In this document: positions 33,072 to 42,046 of the stretch, in pieces
How positions within the stretch are numbered: the first letter of the stretch is position 1
How the letters are laid out: each line of letters starts with the position of its first letter
Made by a program: the position numbers and the translations under genes
DNA from: Syntrophaceticus schinkii
GTDB taxonomy: Bacteria > Bacillota > DSM-12270 > Thermacetogeniales > Thermacetogeniaceae
Assembly: GCF_000946815.1 (NCBI RefSeq)
Contig: NZ_CDRZ01000239.1
Location: forward strand, 1 to 51,658
Length of the DNA: 51,658 bases
Direction of reading: 5' to 3'
Notes under the pieces: model-generated
The model's database searches: none
Seen by the model: only the letters and a program-made list of their open reading frames with translations
Told to the model about the DNA's origin: nothing

Positions 33072-33809
33072 CTAGGAGGACCAGCCACAGGAACCGTCCC
33101 CTTGGCAGGTCACAACAATACTGTTATTCCTCTCCCGGGTAACTGAAAAACAGTTCGCCTGCTGGATTTCGGCAAGAGATATATTAAAAGAGAAAGGGAA
33201 AAGGCAGGGAAGTGATGCGGCCCTTTCCAGGGAAAGGCATCCACCTTCTATTTCCAGACAAACATACAAAAGCCAGAGCCTCAACTGTTCATCTGTGACC
33301 TGGATCTCCGGCTGTGCTCGATATAAGCTTTTCCTTCCTGCATGGGACAATGCCCCCCAATCCACCATACTCTCCAGCACCCGGGGGAGTGCCCGTTCCA
33401 GAGTCGGCCTGGCACCCCAGGTGGCTGTGATCTGTTCCTTGATCTGCTGCCTGCTAAAATTTTTCTGCAGTTTGAGAAATCTGCCACAGCAGGCGGCGAT
33501 CTCTCGAAAAAAGGGGTAAGCCAGCAAACTCATCCCCCAATGGAGGGCGAGCCTTTCAGGCATTTCTACATCATCCAGGATATTGAGCGCACCGCGGCGC
33601 AGCAACCTGTGTTCTGCCTCCACCCTCGTCCAGATGCGCTGCAGAATTGTAATGTTTTTCTTGCGGGAGGCCATTTGTGGACACTCTTCAAAGAGAGTCT
33701 CATGCATTTGCTCCTTCAGTTTGCCGGTATCTTCTTCATGGCGGGATATCTTTGCATAATATTCAATCCAATCAAGCTTAATCATCCTGTCAAAACCAAT
33801 ACGCTGCAT
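33072..33809 (-). CDS. brxA: BrxA-like protein of a BREX type 3-like operon
   Basis: 245 residues from ATG 33809, directly after the pglZ stop (TAGATG), with AGGGAAGA as ribosome site. The helical N-terminal half (KEQMHETLFEECPQMASRK) and the region FFREIAACCGRFLKLQKNFSRQQI, then ATWGARPTLERALPRVLESMVDWGAL, resemble the winged-helix DNA-binding fold of BrxA (DUF1819 class). It is last in the operon, the place brxA takes in BREX type 3. BrxA binds DNA and is needed in some BREX systems. The C-terminal 60 residues after IEGGCLSLERAASL are less conserved-looking. The family assignment leans on context as much as on sequence. Confidence 0.65.
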   Translation of the reverse strand: MQRIGFDRMIKLDWIEYYAKISRHEEDTGKLKEQMHETLFEECPQMASRKKNITILQRIWTRVEAEHRLLRRGALNILDDVEMPERLALHWGMSLLAYPFFREIAACCGRFLKLQKNFSRQQIKEQITATWGARPTLERALPRVLESMVDWGALSHAGRKSLYRAQPEIQVTDEQLRLWLLYVCLEIEGGCLSLERAASLPCLFPFSFNISLAEIQQANCFSVTRERNNSIVVTCQGDGSCGWSS

Positions 33810-34622
33810 CTATTCTTCCCTCACTATTTTGATAAATGGAACAACCACTTCTTCGACGGCACTTCCTCCATGTGTCATGATTTCTTCACCCTTATTTACA
33901 AAAGCCGTATCTCCGTCTGCAAGCAGCACCCTCAGGTCTTCAGGAAGACCAATGGCCTTCCATGGGCGACAGGGGATGGACTTGAGGGCTTGCTGATAAA
34001 TCTCCTCCTGTGTATAAAGGCGCGCCCTTTCTCCCTTTGTTTCCACAAGACAGCCCTCATCAGGCCGTCCGCAACCTGTGGCATAGGTGCTGCCGTGGTC
34101 AGAGGCCAGGTACAGATCAAACCCTGCTGCCAGCAGTTCCTCAAGGAGATCAACGGTTTTACCCTGCTCAAGCCACAGTATAATATCCTGGTGCATTCCG
34201 GCAGGACCCAGCTGCTGGGCATGCACCAGCCGGTCCACCTGGTCAACAACCAATCCCAGCACCTCTCGATGCAAGTTCTCTCTTACACGGGCGAGATCCT
34301 CTTCACTTCCCCGCAGCCCTTTTAATAAAGCCAGTTTGCCGGCAGAAAGCCCTTGCCTGCTCCAGAAGGCACGCCAGGACTTTTCCTCCCCGCGGTTGTT
34401 GTAGAGGGAACCGCCGAACTGATAGGGCAGCTCCCCTGAAAAAATGGCCTGGCGGGAAAGGGATGTCAGGGTCGGCACCAGAGCAAAAGTTAGGTACTCC
34501 TCCATCTTAATTGCTTTAAGCTTTTCGTACAATACCCCTTTTACGGTCAGCCACTGCTCAAGAGATAGGCCGTCAAAGACAACCAAAGCAATTTTTTTTG
34601 CCGGGTGTCTTTTGTAATGCAA
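33810..34622 (-). CDS. pglZ: PglZ-like phosphatase, C-terminal reading frame
   Basis: The genuine part starts near 34615: YKRHPAKKIALVVFDGLSLEQW, then LVPTLTSLSRQAIFSGELP (alkaline-phosphatase-type nucleophile region), YLASDHGSTYATGCGRP (metal-binding DHG) and IMTHGGSAVEEVVVPFIKI (HGG..S.EE). This is the PglZ domain, an alkaline phosphatase superfamily member found in BREX and Pgl defence systems. The metal ligands all appear present. The N-terminal half is in the overlapping frame ending at 34573; one surplus T in the GCATTAC region (complement about 34616-34617) explains the slip (PHYLAYKRHPAKK if removed). The brxA gene follows directly. Confidence 0.82.
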   Translation of the reverse strand: MHYKRHPAKKIALVVFDGLSLEQWLTVKGVLYEKLKAIKMEEYLTFALVPTLTSLSRQAIFSGELPYQFGGSLYNNRGEEKSWRAFWSRQGLSAGKLALLKGLRGSEEDLARVRENLHREVLGLVVDQVDRLVHAQQLGPAGMHQDIILWLEQGKTVDLLEELLAAGFDLYLASDHGSTYATGCGRPDEGCLVETKGERARLYTQEEIYQQALKSIPCRPWKAIGLPEDLRVLLADGDTAFVNKGEEIMTHGGSAVEEVVVPFIKIVREE

Positions 34623-35730
34623 GGTAATGGGGAATCTGGTGCACCATCAAGGGATGGGAAACGAGAAACAGACTGGCCAGTGTCCCCTGTTTTCCTTGGT
34701 ACCAGTTATGGAAGCTGTCACTGACCGCCTGCAAAAGATCCTGGATTTGCACCAGCCTTTCCGGAGCCAGAAAATGCTCCAAACTCACCAGGAGTTTGCG
34801 CGCCTCAGCCAACCGCAGGGCGGTTCGCTGCCAGGACCTGTAATCACCTTTCTCCCCTGGCTGGTTGTTTCTTAAAAGACATACCAGCTTATCCAGCTTT
34901 CGTTCCCTGGCAGCATCATGGTCATCCAGGATTCCGCATACAACCCACTGGGGTAGAGATTCGCGCGCCTCAAATCTTACCGGTTTCAAGTACCCCTCGG
35001 CAAAGAGATTGTCGAGAAACACTCTCACCTCGGGATCGTCAAAGGGCAAACCGGCATAACTGCTGCCCGCCGCGGCCTGTTCCAGAAAAACAGCCCAGTG
35101 CTCCTGTAAAAAAGCATAAAAGGCCTCCTGCTTGGAAACAATCTCCCGCAGCGGCCAGTTGATCACACCATGTACTTGTTTGATTTCCCTCACCAGCTCA
35201 TCCAGCAAACAGTTGGGGATTTGCCGGGCGCGATAGTGCAAAGAGAGCAGCCAGCGAAGCACCCCGGCAGTAGAGTTAAAAACCACCGGATTTACATCAA
35301 AAACATGCTGTAGAACAAATTCCTTGGTCCCCTTCTCTCCCAAAAACTGATCGACCTCCCGGTCATAAGCCTCTTTGAGGGTTAACAGGTCCTCCCGTGC
35401 AAGCCCCCGGATTACTCTTGGATCCAGCAGTTCAAATTGACTGGCCAGACTCAGATCAATTTGCAGGGCACCCCGGTAGATATCAAAGGACACATCTTCA
35501 AATGATTGATTGCCCAGGCGAACCAACAGTTTCCTGCCGGTATGGCGAAATCGGGCTTCCCAGGCATGACGGAGGTAAACAGGATCCTTTAACTCCAGCA
35601 CATTAAAGCCCGCCTCCTGGATCTCCTCCAGCAGGTACTCCTCTAAGAGAAGCCTGTCGGGATCCCTGACCAGGACTGTTTTTACTCCTGATCCCCTGAT
35701 CTCTTTGATCACACCACCCGGCCAATCCAT
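34573..35730 (-). CDS. pglZ: PglZ-like protein, N-terminal reading frame
   Basis: About 370 genuine residues from ATG 35730 (MDWPGGVIKEIRG), which has GGAG 8 bases upstream; GTG 35739 would lie over that site. VKTVLVRDPDRLLLEEYLLEEIQEAGFNVLELKDPVYLRHAWEARF and LLVRLGNQSFEDVSFDIYRGALQIDLSL form the usual N-terminal domain of BREX PglZ proteins, followed by helical sequence to LMVHQIPHYLA. The frame then slips and ends QKTPGKKNCFGCL. With the C-terminal frame it totals about 640 residues, normal for BREX type 3 PglZ. It starts only 18 bases after the methyltransferase stop, so the brxHII helicase expected between them is absent. Confidence 0.8.
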   Translation of the reverse strand: MDWPGGVIKEIRGSGVKTVLVRDPDRLLLEEYLLEEIQEAGFNVLELKDPVYLRHAWEARFRHTGRKLLVRLGNQSFEDVSFDIYRGALQIDLSLASQFELLDPRVIRGLAREDLLTLKEAYDREVDQFLGEKGTKEFVLQHVFDVNPVVFNSTAGVLRWLLSLHYRARQIPNCLLDELVREIKQVHGVINWPLREIVSKQEAFYAFLQEHWAVFLEQAAAGSSYAGLPFDDPEVRVFLDNLFAEGYLKPVRFEARESLPQWVVCGILDDHDAARERKLDKLVCLLRNNQPGEKGDYRSWQRTALRLAEARKLLVSLEHFLAPERLVQIQDLLQAVSDSFHNWYQGKQGTLASLFLVSHPLMVHQIPHYLALQKTPGKKNCFGCL

Positions 35731-35747
35731 TTTCTTCACTCCGGTCT

Positions 35748-37166
35748 TTATTCCTCCAGCTGGGAGAGGGCATTTCGATAGTACATCAACAACCCAAAAT
35801 CATCCTGGATAAAAGACTCCGACAGCCGCCTGGAAGTATCCACGATAGTCCTGTAGTCCCGCCTGCCCCAGGCATCCTTGAACCCTGCCCGGATGGCTTC
35901 GGAACGAAACTGCCGGAGTTTTCCGCCAGATTCCAGGTAGAGGCGAAACTCCTTGAGGAGTGCTTTTTCCCGCAGCTTCTCCATATCTGACTGCTTTTCC
36001 GGCCTGGGAATATACCATTTTCCCTCTTCATTTTGTAAAAAGTTTTCCTCCAAAAGATCTAATAACTCAGGGAGTTTTTCATAACGGGCCTGCCGCAGTT
36101 CCTGCATAAAAAGAGGATGCAGTTCCTGATAACTCATCGGTTTTTCCTTTAACTTAACCCAAATCCACTGGCGGGCAGACCTCTCATCATTGAGGAAAAC
36201 ATGCATCTGCTCGGGCCTCCCGCACTCCAATTTCTTTTGGCGATAAGTGACAGCCTGCTCCGGCAGGAAATACATGTCATCATCCTCTTCGAAGCGGCGG
36301 TACAACCCCGCATAATAATCGGGAGCGCTGATCGGAACTGGGATTCCCTTTTGGACATAGAAAGCCACCATACGGTCATAGAGCGTGGTTTTCTGCCTTT
36401 CCATCACCATTTCCAGCCGGCCGTCCTTCTCTGCGGTCACCGGTAGATTTTTAAGGTGCTGGTATGTAAATTCCCAGACACCTGTCTCCTTTGCCGACTT
36501 CTCCTCAAAGCTGGCCAGGAAATCCTGTCTGGGCTTGTAAGCGGAGATCACCAGGTCGCTCTTTACCGCCTGGGTGCTGGTTACCTGTTTGAAGCTCCCC
36601 TGTTTTTTATCCAGCAGCCTGATATCGGCGATCACAAACCCCGCGCTGGCGATCGCCTCCATAATGGCGTTCCAGACAGAGTTCCTGGAGTTGTGGAAAA
36701 CCATGGTCATCCAGCGGCCTGGCTTCAGGATGCGGTACATCTCCCTCAGACAGCGCTCCATCAGGTGTTGGTAGTCCCTTAGATCCTTCCCCTGTACAGA
36801 GTTGACGATGGCCTCAGTTTGGTTGTTGGTAAACACCTTGAGCCATGCCTCCCAGAGGAAGTTCAACTCGGAGTACATTAAGTTGCTGCCGAAGGGGGGG
36901 TCGGTGAAGATGTAGTCGATGGAGTTGTTGCATATACCACAAAAATCACTTGAAGAATTTGTGGAAACTAAATAATTATTATCAATCCCTTGCCCCCAAT
37001 ATATTTTGGATATATCTAGTATTTTCCTTTCCAGAAGCTTTCTAGCCGAATTTTCAGTAAAAAGCGATGGTAAAAATAAAGTCCCACTAATATTACCCAT
37101 TTTTCTATCTAAAGTAAATTTATACATTTTAGAAGTTCGAATGAGTGAAGATGTAAACCATAACAT
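35748..37166 (-). CDS. pglX: BREX-type DNA methyltransferase (PglX-like), C-terminal reading frame
   Basis: About 465 genuine residues, from LWFTSSLIRTSKMYKFTLDRK onward. SIDYIFTDPPFGSNLMYSELNFLWEAWLK is the catalytic DPPF motif IV and flanking helix. EMYRILKPGRWMTMVFHNSRNSVWNAIMEA and GFVIADIRLLDKK are motifs V-VI. VISAYKP is a late strand. The remaining 250 residues are a helical C-terminal region (YRRFEEDDDMYFLPEQAV, then helices rich in L/E). An amino-methyltransferase of the adenine-specific kind found in BREX type 3 is inferred. The frame is separated from the middle one by an indel around 37150-37165 (AAYV / LWFTSS). Confidence 0.82.
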   Translation of the reverse strand: MLWFTSSLIRTSKMYKFTLDRKMGNISGTLFLPSLFTENSARKLLERKILDISKIYWGQGIDNNYLVSTNSSSDFCGICNNSIDYIFTDPPFGSNLMYSELNFLWEAWLKVFTNNQTEAIVNSVQGKDLRDYQHLMERCLREMYRILKPGRWMTMVFHNSRNSVWNAIMEAIASAGFVIADIRLLDKKQGSFKQVTSTQAVKSDLVISAYKPRQDFLASFEEKSAKETGVWEFTYQHLKNLPVTAEKDGRLEMVMERQKTTLYDRMVAFYVQKGIPVPISAPDYYAGLYRRFEEDDDMYFLPEQAVTYRQKKLECGRPEQMHVFLNDERSARQWIWVKLKEKPMSYQELHPLFMQELRQARYEKLPELLDLLEENFLQNEEGKWYIPRPEKQSDMEKLREKALLKEFRLYLESGGKLRQFRSEAIRAGFKDAWGRRDYRTIVDTSRRLSESFIQDDFGLLMYYRNALSQLEE

Positions 37167-37842
37167 AAGCAGCCTTAATTTTTTGCTTTTTATTCTTGTC
37201 GTGTATCATAGACAAGTATGCTACGTTTCTTCTTGGATAAAAATGATGCACATGTGTTACCCCGTGCGATCTTAGAGGCTGCTGTGTGTTATATCCCTCC
37301 GGCATCCGATCAGTGGGAAACCACCAGGGTATCTCCATCTCTTCTATACGCCACAAGAGATCTAAATCCCATTGATCAGGCTTTTTTTCATGTCTCTTGC
37401 GGCCCACAGTGTAGTTGATCAAAACCGGCACCTGCCGCGCCCTTTGGATCACTTTACCCAGTGCGCTGTCGAACACCGTCTCCCAGGCCCGCTCCAGGCT
37501 GCGCTTTTCGAGGACTACCCTGCAGGAAGGGCAGGAAAAGCGACTGCGCACCTTGCCGGCCTCTTGGTCTACCGCCACTTCCCAGAAAATCATCTCTGCA
37601 CCGCACTCCGGGCAGGTAAAAACATCGGACCATACGGTATAGTTGATCTTCCCTAGAACAGGCTCATCACCGGCACTTTTTTGCACCTTGCCATCCACCA
37701 CATGCCTGGTTTCGTACATCCATCCCAGTTCCGCTTCCACCTCAGCCAGGATGCGCTGGGCATCCTGCTCAAATTCTCCTATATCTACCGGGTTGTTGTA
37801 ATTATAGGCAATGAATGTGGCTGCAGGTGAGAGATCCCCCAA
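37129..37842 (-). CDS. pglX: PglX-like methyltransferase, middle reading frame with zinc ribbon
   Basis: The genuine part begins GDLSPAATFIAYNYNNPVDIG near 37838. It carries a zinc-ribbon insert: CPECGAEMIFWEVAVDQ, then SCPSC. The rest (RSLERAWETVFDSALGKVIQRAR, PVLINYTVGRKRHEKKPDQWD, then IPWWFPTDRMPEGYNT) matches the central region of DUF1156-like, zinc-ribbon-bearing adenine methylases. It joins the N-terminal frame across a GGGGG run (complement of 37836-37840) in which four G's would keep frame (RRAVLGDLSPAATF), and the C-terminal frame near 37155. It ends with out-of-frame residues VYIFTHSNF. Confidence 0.8.
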   Translation of the reverse strand: MGDLSPAATFIAYNYNNPVDIGEFEQDAQRILAEVEAELGWMYETRHVVDGKVQKSAGDEPVLGKINYTVWSDVFTCPECGAEMIFWEVAVDQEAGKVRSRFSCPSCRVVLEKRSLERAWETVFDSALGKVIQRARQVPVLINYTVGRKRHEKKPDQWDLDLLWRIEEMEIPWWFPTDRMPEGYNTQQPLRSHGVTHVHHFYPRRNVAYLSMIHDKNKKQKIKAAYVMVYIFTHSNF

Positions 37843-38353
37843 GCACTGCCCGCCGCGCCCCCCATTTTACCCCGGGTATCTCCTGTTCTACCTGGAGCTT
37901 CAACTCAGGATCAGGGCTGCCGCAAAGCTGTGCAGCTACACCGGTCATTCCGGTGCCGCAGAACCCGTCAAAAATCAGATCCCCGGGCTCTGTGTAATGA
38001 AGGATATAGCGCATTATTGCGCGATGGGGAACCTTGGTATGATAGGAATGGGCATTGTAGATGGGGTCATTCTTCCCCTCAGAAACATCTGAAGCAAAAG
38101 GCTCCCTGTGATAATTATCAGCAGCCGAATCAAATGGCTTGCCATAGCGATCAACAAAATTCAATAAGAATGGATTGGGACAGGCGGTATAATACGGCGG
38201 ATCCGACAACTTGATGATCTCCTCATCCCTACCCAGAGGAAAACCCTCCAGCCGGCGTACCTGATCCAGATCTGCAGCTGTGAGTTTTTTCTTATCGTTT
38301 TTATCCACTCTTTCTTCTTCAGTTGTTTCAGTTACCTTTAACTGTTTTTGCAC
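37802..38353 (-). CDS. pglX: PglX-like methyltransferase, N-terminal reading frame
   Basis: Starts at GTG 38353 (MQKQLKVTETTEEER), with AGGGG 9 bases upstream and 15 bases after the brxC stop. LEGFPLGRDEEIIKLSDPPYYTACPNPFL (residues about 35-63) and YHREPFASDVSEGKNDPIYN are the N-terminal region, and GDLIFDGFCGTGMTGVAAQLCG (about 124-145) is the S-adenosylmethionine-binding motif I. The frame then slips at the G-run and ends GGSLTCSHIHCL. The three frames together encode about 868 residues. In BREX the methyltransferase marks host DNA at a non-palindromic site, and phage DNA without the mark is blocked. Confidence 0.82.
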   Translation of the reverse strand: MQKQLKVTETTEEERVDKNDKKKLTAADLDQVRRLEGFPLGRDEEIIKLSDPPYYTACPNPFLLNFVDRYGKPFDSAADNYHREPFASDVSEGKNDPIYNAHSYHTKVPHRAIMRYILHYTEPGDLIFDGFCGTGMTGVAAQLCGSPDPELKLQVEQEIPGVKWGARRAVLGGSLTCSHIHCL

Positions 38354-38368
38354 ATTTTTACGCCCCTT

Positions 38369-40837
38369 CTATTCAATGATCATCCTGACCTTTTCATGGT
38401 TGCGGCCATGTAAAACATCAGCAAGATATTGAGCAAACCTGCTTTTTACCTCTTCTACCGTACAGGGGCCGCCATCCCCGGCCAGGACCTCTTTTAATCC
38501 ACTTACAGAAAAAGTCACCCCATCTAACCCCTGAAAAAGCAGCTGCATACCCTGAATAAAATCCTCGCGGATCTCACCAGGCAGCTTTCCCCTGGCCTGA
38601 AACTTTTTCACTGCCCGCTTTTGTTCTGTTTCCAGAAGTTCAAAACTGGAGGTGACGCCGGGATCAGCTACAAAATCCAGCATAATGCGGCACCAGCTGT
38701 CCAGCATGTTGTCAAGCTCTTCGTCCAGCTGAGAGAGTACCAGGCCCACCGCTGGAAACTCCCACTCCTCTGCGGGCCGGAAATGGCAGTGTGGGCAAAT
38801 TGCCTGCACCTCTAGCTCCTCCTTTGTCAGGTCGGGACAGGCGATAAGAGACCGCACTTTATTCAAAAGCCCCCGGTACTGATTACCGGGCAGATATTTG
38901 ATCTCACTTAAGTCTTTGAGGATTTCAAAGCGGCTATCTTGTAGAAATCTGGCCATTCTCTCCTCCTCTCTCCTGTTCAGCCGCCTCTTTCCGTGAAGGT
39001 GAATGTATTCCTCAATATACCTCTTTTTCAGGTCCCTGGCTTTCCTGGACATCTCCTGGCGAAAAGAGCTGGCCACAAGCTTTTTGCGGTCCTGGAGTCC
39101 CCCCTGAAACTCAGCTCTTAACTGTTGCAGATCTTGCACTAAGGGATGATCAACTGAGAGAACAGCCTCCGCAGTCATCAGGTAGGCTCCGTAGGGTCCC
39201 AGTTCCCGGGCGAGCAGGGCGATCTTATCAACATCCTGAAGCCTCTCCCGGATATCGAGCTGGTGGACAATATCGGCCTCCTGATAAGGGAACTGTTTCA
39301 GCCTGCCCACGGAATTATAGCGTCTCAGGCTTTCCAAAAAGGACTTATGCTCACCCGCAAGCTTCCTGTACCCATCCTGTACCTCACCGCTGATCAGGTT
39401 TTTCCCCCAACAGGGCAGACCTCCGGTGATCTCTTCCTGGAGGAAGAGCACCTGTCTGGAAGTACGCAAAGCAGCTTCCTGGATTCCCCTGACTGCTTCT
39501 TCGCGGGTGGATTCATTTTTGATCAAGCCGGGTGGAAGCCCCAGCAGAACAAGAAGCCTTTCCAGGGCTGGAATATTTAATGTAGGGGGTATTTTGTAGT
39601 ATCTGAAATTAATCAAATCATCAAGATTGATGCGGGTCATATCCACCAGATTGCCGGCATTGATCTCCCGGCCTGCAAGGTTAAGAACAATATCACCCCT
39701 GTATACTAAAGCAGCCAGCACCACCACAACAAACTCCGGCTCCAATTTAAAGAATATATCCCGCTCAGCGCGGTCAGGCCCTGCGATGAGTTCCTCCCGG
39801 TTCACCACCTGACTGCCGCCCTTTTCTCTCAAAACGTCAAGAAAGTAATTGGCATACTGGCTTTTTTCAGGAGCAATCTCTTCCCCATCCAGCAGCTGCA
39901 GCCCCTCCAACACCCGCGCACCGAGCCTGCTCTGCCCGGTTGCCAGACATTTAATGGCCTCTTCGATACTGGGTTTCAGGTTCTGTCGTGTCAGCAGCAC
40001 CGGGAAGGAGGGATAGTCGGGATACTCCCCTGCAAAATACCCGCCCAAGCAAAAGCTGGCCCCCTGATCGATTATTTCCTTAAAGGAACCGGCGCTCCTC
40101 CCCTGCAGTCTTTCCGCAAGTGGTTTTTTGCTGCCTTGATATGTAACCGCAAAAGCGTTTGTTATGTTTTCCAACAGGTATGAAGAGAGTTCACCCAGAT
40201 ACTCCTCACCCTTCTCTCTATAAATAGGGCGGTCAGGTGTGGGGGCGATCTTCATCATCTCCATCGCACCACCGAAGAGTTTCAGTTTCTCAATAAACTC
40301 CGGTGACCGCTCTTTTAGATAGAAAAACACCTCATCGGGCCGCTCCTCATCTGTGAAAGGCGGTGGATCAAAGGGCTGCAGGAAATAAATATAATAGTCC
40401 TGTGGCGGCTGGGCTGTTGACCTTTCATTGGGTGCACCAAAAAAGAGGTAGCCGGTTCTGGTCACCTTCTTTTCTTGCCATACAAGATCATACTCCCAAA
40501 TAGAAACCCCGGAAACATAGGTCTCATCTGAGCACTGCATCACCCGGCGCAGCAGTGCAAAATAGTACTGGTCCAGCATGTAGTCGCTCAGGTCCCCGGC
40601 CCGCTCACAAATCAAAACATCCGGGTCCTCCCCACCCTCCACCTCAAGAAAGTACTGGTGGTTCTCTTTGTTGTAGCCGATGAATTTCCCGCTGGTGAGC
40701 CTGCGCATCTCCCCCAGGAGGGTGTTGATGGTGATCACCTGGAAGTCCGCATTCTGTTCCGGAAGCCCAGGGATGAGCAGGGCTACCCCCTCCTTTAATC
40801 TCTTCAGGTGCCAACCCCATCCTGACATTGATTTCAC
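38369..40837 (-). CDS. brxC: BrxC/PglY-like DUF6079 ATPase, C-terminal reading frame
   Basis: About 810 genuine residues from GVALLIPGLPEQNADFQVIT (near 40795) to the end VRMIIE. It is the large helical region of DUF6079 proteins: FIGYNKENHQYFLEVEGGEDPDVLI, WEYDLVWQEKKVTRTGYLFFG and EYPDYPSFPVLLTRQNLKP. A CxxC...H knuckle (AICPHCHFRPAEEW) lies near the C-terminus, with coiled helices (RKLVASSFRQEMSRKARDLKKRY). The ATP-binding half is in the overlapping frame ending at 40644. A GGGGG run (complement of 40786-40790) with one G too many separates them (IKGGVALLIPG if corrected). The apparent start at 40837 is not biological. Confidence 0.8.
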   Translation of the reverse strand: MKSMSGWGWHLKRLKEGVALLIPGLPEQNADFQVITINTLLGEMRRLTSGKFIGYNKENHQYFLEVEGGEDPDVLICERAGDLSDYMLDQYYFALLRRVMQCSDETYVSGVSIWEYDLVWQEKKVTRTGYLFFGAPNERSTAQPPQDYYIYFLQPFDPPPFTDEERPDEVFFYLKERSPEFIEKLKLFGGAMEMMKIAPTPDRPIYREKGEEYLGELSSYLLENITNAFAVTYQGSKKPLAERLQGRSAGSFKEIIDQGASFCLGGYFAGEYPDYPSFPVLLTRQNLKPSIEEAIKCLATGQSRLGARVLEGLQLLDGEEIAPEKSQYANYFLDVLREKGGSQVVNREELIAGPDRAERDIFFKLEPEFVVVVLAALVYRGDIVLNLAGREINAGNLVDMTRINLDDLINFRYYKIPPTLNIPALERLLVLLGLPPGLIKNESTREEAVRGIQEAALRTSRQVLFLQEEITGGLPCWGKNLISGEVQDGYRKLAGEHKSFLESLRRYNSVGRLKQFPYQEADIVHQLDIRERLQDVDKIALLARELGPYGAYLMTAEAVLSVDHPLVQDLQQLRAEFQGGLQDRKKLVASSFRQEMSRKARDLKKRYIEEYIHLHGKRRLNRREEERMARFLQDSRFEILKDLSEIKYLPGNQYRGLLNKVRSLIACPDLTKEELEVQAICPHCHFRPAEEWEFPAVGLVLSQLDEELDNMLDSWCRIMLDFVADPGVTSSFELLETEQKRAVKKFQARGKLPGEIREDFIQGMQLLFQGLDGVTFSVSGLKEVLAGDGGPCTVEEVKSRFAQYLADVLHGRNHEKVRMIIE

Positions 40838-42044
40838 CTGTGGTAAGGCGGTGGACGCTCAAAGCGCTGAGGATCCTCAGGCTGCTCTCTCTGGAGACAG
40901 GATTGAGGACCCCTGTGCGGAGCTTTTCCTCAACGACATTTGCGGCATCGATCACCTTCTTCACATCGGGATCGGTCCTTAAAGTGGGGTTCTCCTTGAT
41001 GAAGCTCCAGTAAGAATCAAAGGAGACCAGGCCCGGGTCATCCTCCGGGACATCTTGGTCCAATAACCTCCTGATGTGCAGGCTGATCGTCTTTAAGATC
41101 TCCCTCTTTTCGGCAATATAGACCCTCTCAAAAACCTCCAGATAAGCCGGATGGACTGGATAAAGGTTTACGAATTCGTGCATATTAGCTGCCATACGCT
41201 CAAAAAGGCCGGCAAATTTCTCCAGGTGACCCTTGATCATGGCGCGCTGTGTTTCATTTTTCTTGAGCAGCCTCTGCTCCACAACATAGGCCACATCTTC
41301 CCTGGCAATCTTCACCTGTTCAAAGCGGTCCTGGACGCGGCGCAGCGATTCCGCAACAAACTGGAATTTGGGGTTATCGAAGAGGGACTCCTGCACCCCA
41401 GCTATCACACGGATGCGGGTGTTTTTACACACCTCTCCCAGTTCCCGCAGGAAGCCTAAATCCAGCACCAGGTTGAAATCCTTCCTGCTGTGCAGGTAAT
41501 CCAGCATCTCATCGATGGCAATGAGCAGCCCCTGCTCCGGGTAAACTGAATAAAAGGCCTCCATCATCTCATAAAGGCAGTCCTTGTTGTTGGTAATCTC
41601 TGAGGCTGCTGGGAAGTGGTACTCCACTCCGATTCCCGCCAGGAAACGCTCTAGATTGGAGCAGATGATGGAACGCAGGTCATTGGTGACCGCGCCGATC
41701 TCCAGCCTGAGCACCTGAAACTGCCCGCCGATACCGCCCATCTCCTCTTTAACAATGTCGTTGGTAAGATGCTGAAGCAGGCCGCTGTCTCCGGCAACAG
41801 AGGTAAGCACAGACAAGAGGTGCGACTTCCCAGTGCCGTAATTCCCCACCACCAACACCCCTTTATTATCATGGGGATAATGAAACTGCAGGTGGGGGAT
41901 GATCACCTCTGTGATCACCTCAGCCATGCGCTCTGAGATAACATAGGTCTGAACAAGCTGAGCGGCATAATCGGCATCCTCTGAGCTTATTAACTGGATC
42001 ACGGTTTCAACAGGTTCAAACTGGATAAGATCGCGGTATTTCAT
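40644..42044 (-). CDS. brxC: BrxC/PglY-like DUF6079 ATPase, N-terminal (ATPase) reading frame
   Basis: About 420 genuine residues from ATG 42044 (MKYRDLIQFEPVETVIQL), which has GGGGAG upstream inside the end of brxF. Walker A is VVGNYGTGKSHLL (67-76) and Walker B GLLIAIDEMLDYL (172-184), followed by the AAA+-type RIRVIAGVQESLFDNPKF sensor region and winged-helix-like LRILSALSVHRLTTGEINVRMGLAPEEIK. The frame then slips into low-quality sequence. The corrected protein would be about 1225 residues, as in BREX type 3 BrxC. BrxC/PglY ATPases are the core motor of BREX. The overlap with brxF implies coupled translation. Confidence 0.85.
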   Translation of the reverse strand: MKYRDLIQFEPVETVIQLISSEDADYAAQLVQTYVISERMAEVITEVIIPHLQFHYPHDNKGVLVVGNYGTGKSHLLSVLTSVAGDSGLLQHLTNDIVKEEMGGIGGQFQVLRLEIGAVTNDLRSIICSNLERFLAGIGVEYHFPAASEITNNKDCLYEMMEAFYSVYPEQGLLIAIDEMLDYLHSRKDFNLVLDLGFLRELGEVCKNTRIRVIAGVQESLFDNPKFQFVAESLRRVQDRFEQVKIAREDVAYVVEQRLLKKNETQRAMIKGHLEKFAGLFERMAANMHEFVNLYPVHPAYLEVFERVYIAEKREILKTISLHIRRLLDQDVPEDDPGLVSFDSYWSFIKENPTLRTDPDVKKVIDAANVVEEKLRTGVLNPVSRESSLRILSALSVHRLTTGEINVRMGLAPEEIKGGGSPAHPWASGTECGLPGDHHQHPPGGDAQAHQREIHRLQQREPPVLS

Positions 42045-42046
42045 TA

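Noticed and set aside
33342-34325. Plus-strand open frame of 327 codons across brxA and pglZ
   Set aside because: It is antisense to recognisable PglZ motifs (DHG, HGG) and BrxA; no ribosome site or family resemblance.
40786-40800. Programmed frameshift in brxC (AAAGGAGGGGG as a slippery site)
   Set aside because: The shift is +1 at a plain G-run, without a recoding stop or pairing structure that I can see, and similar runs break unrelated genes; an indel is simpler.
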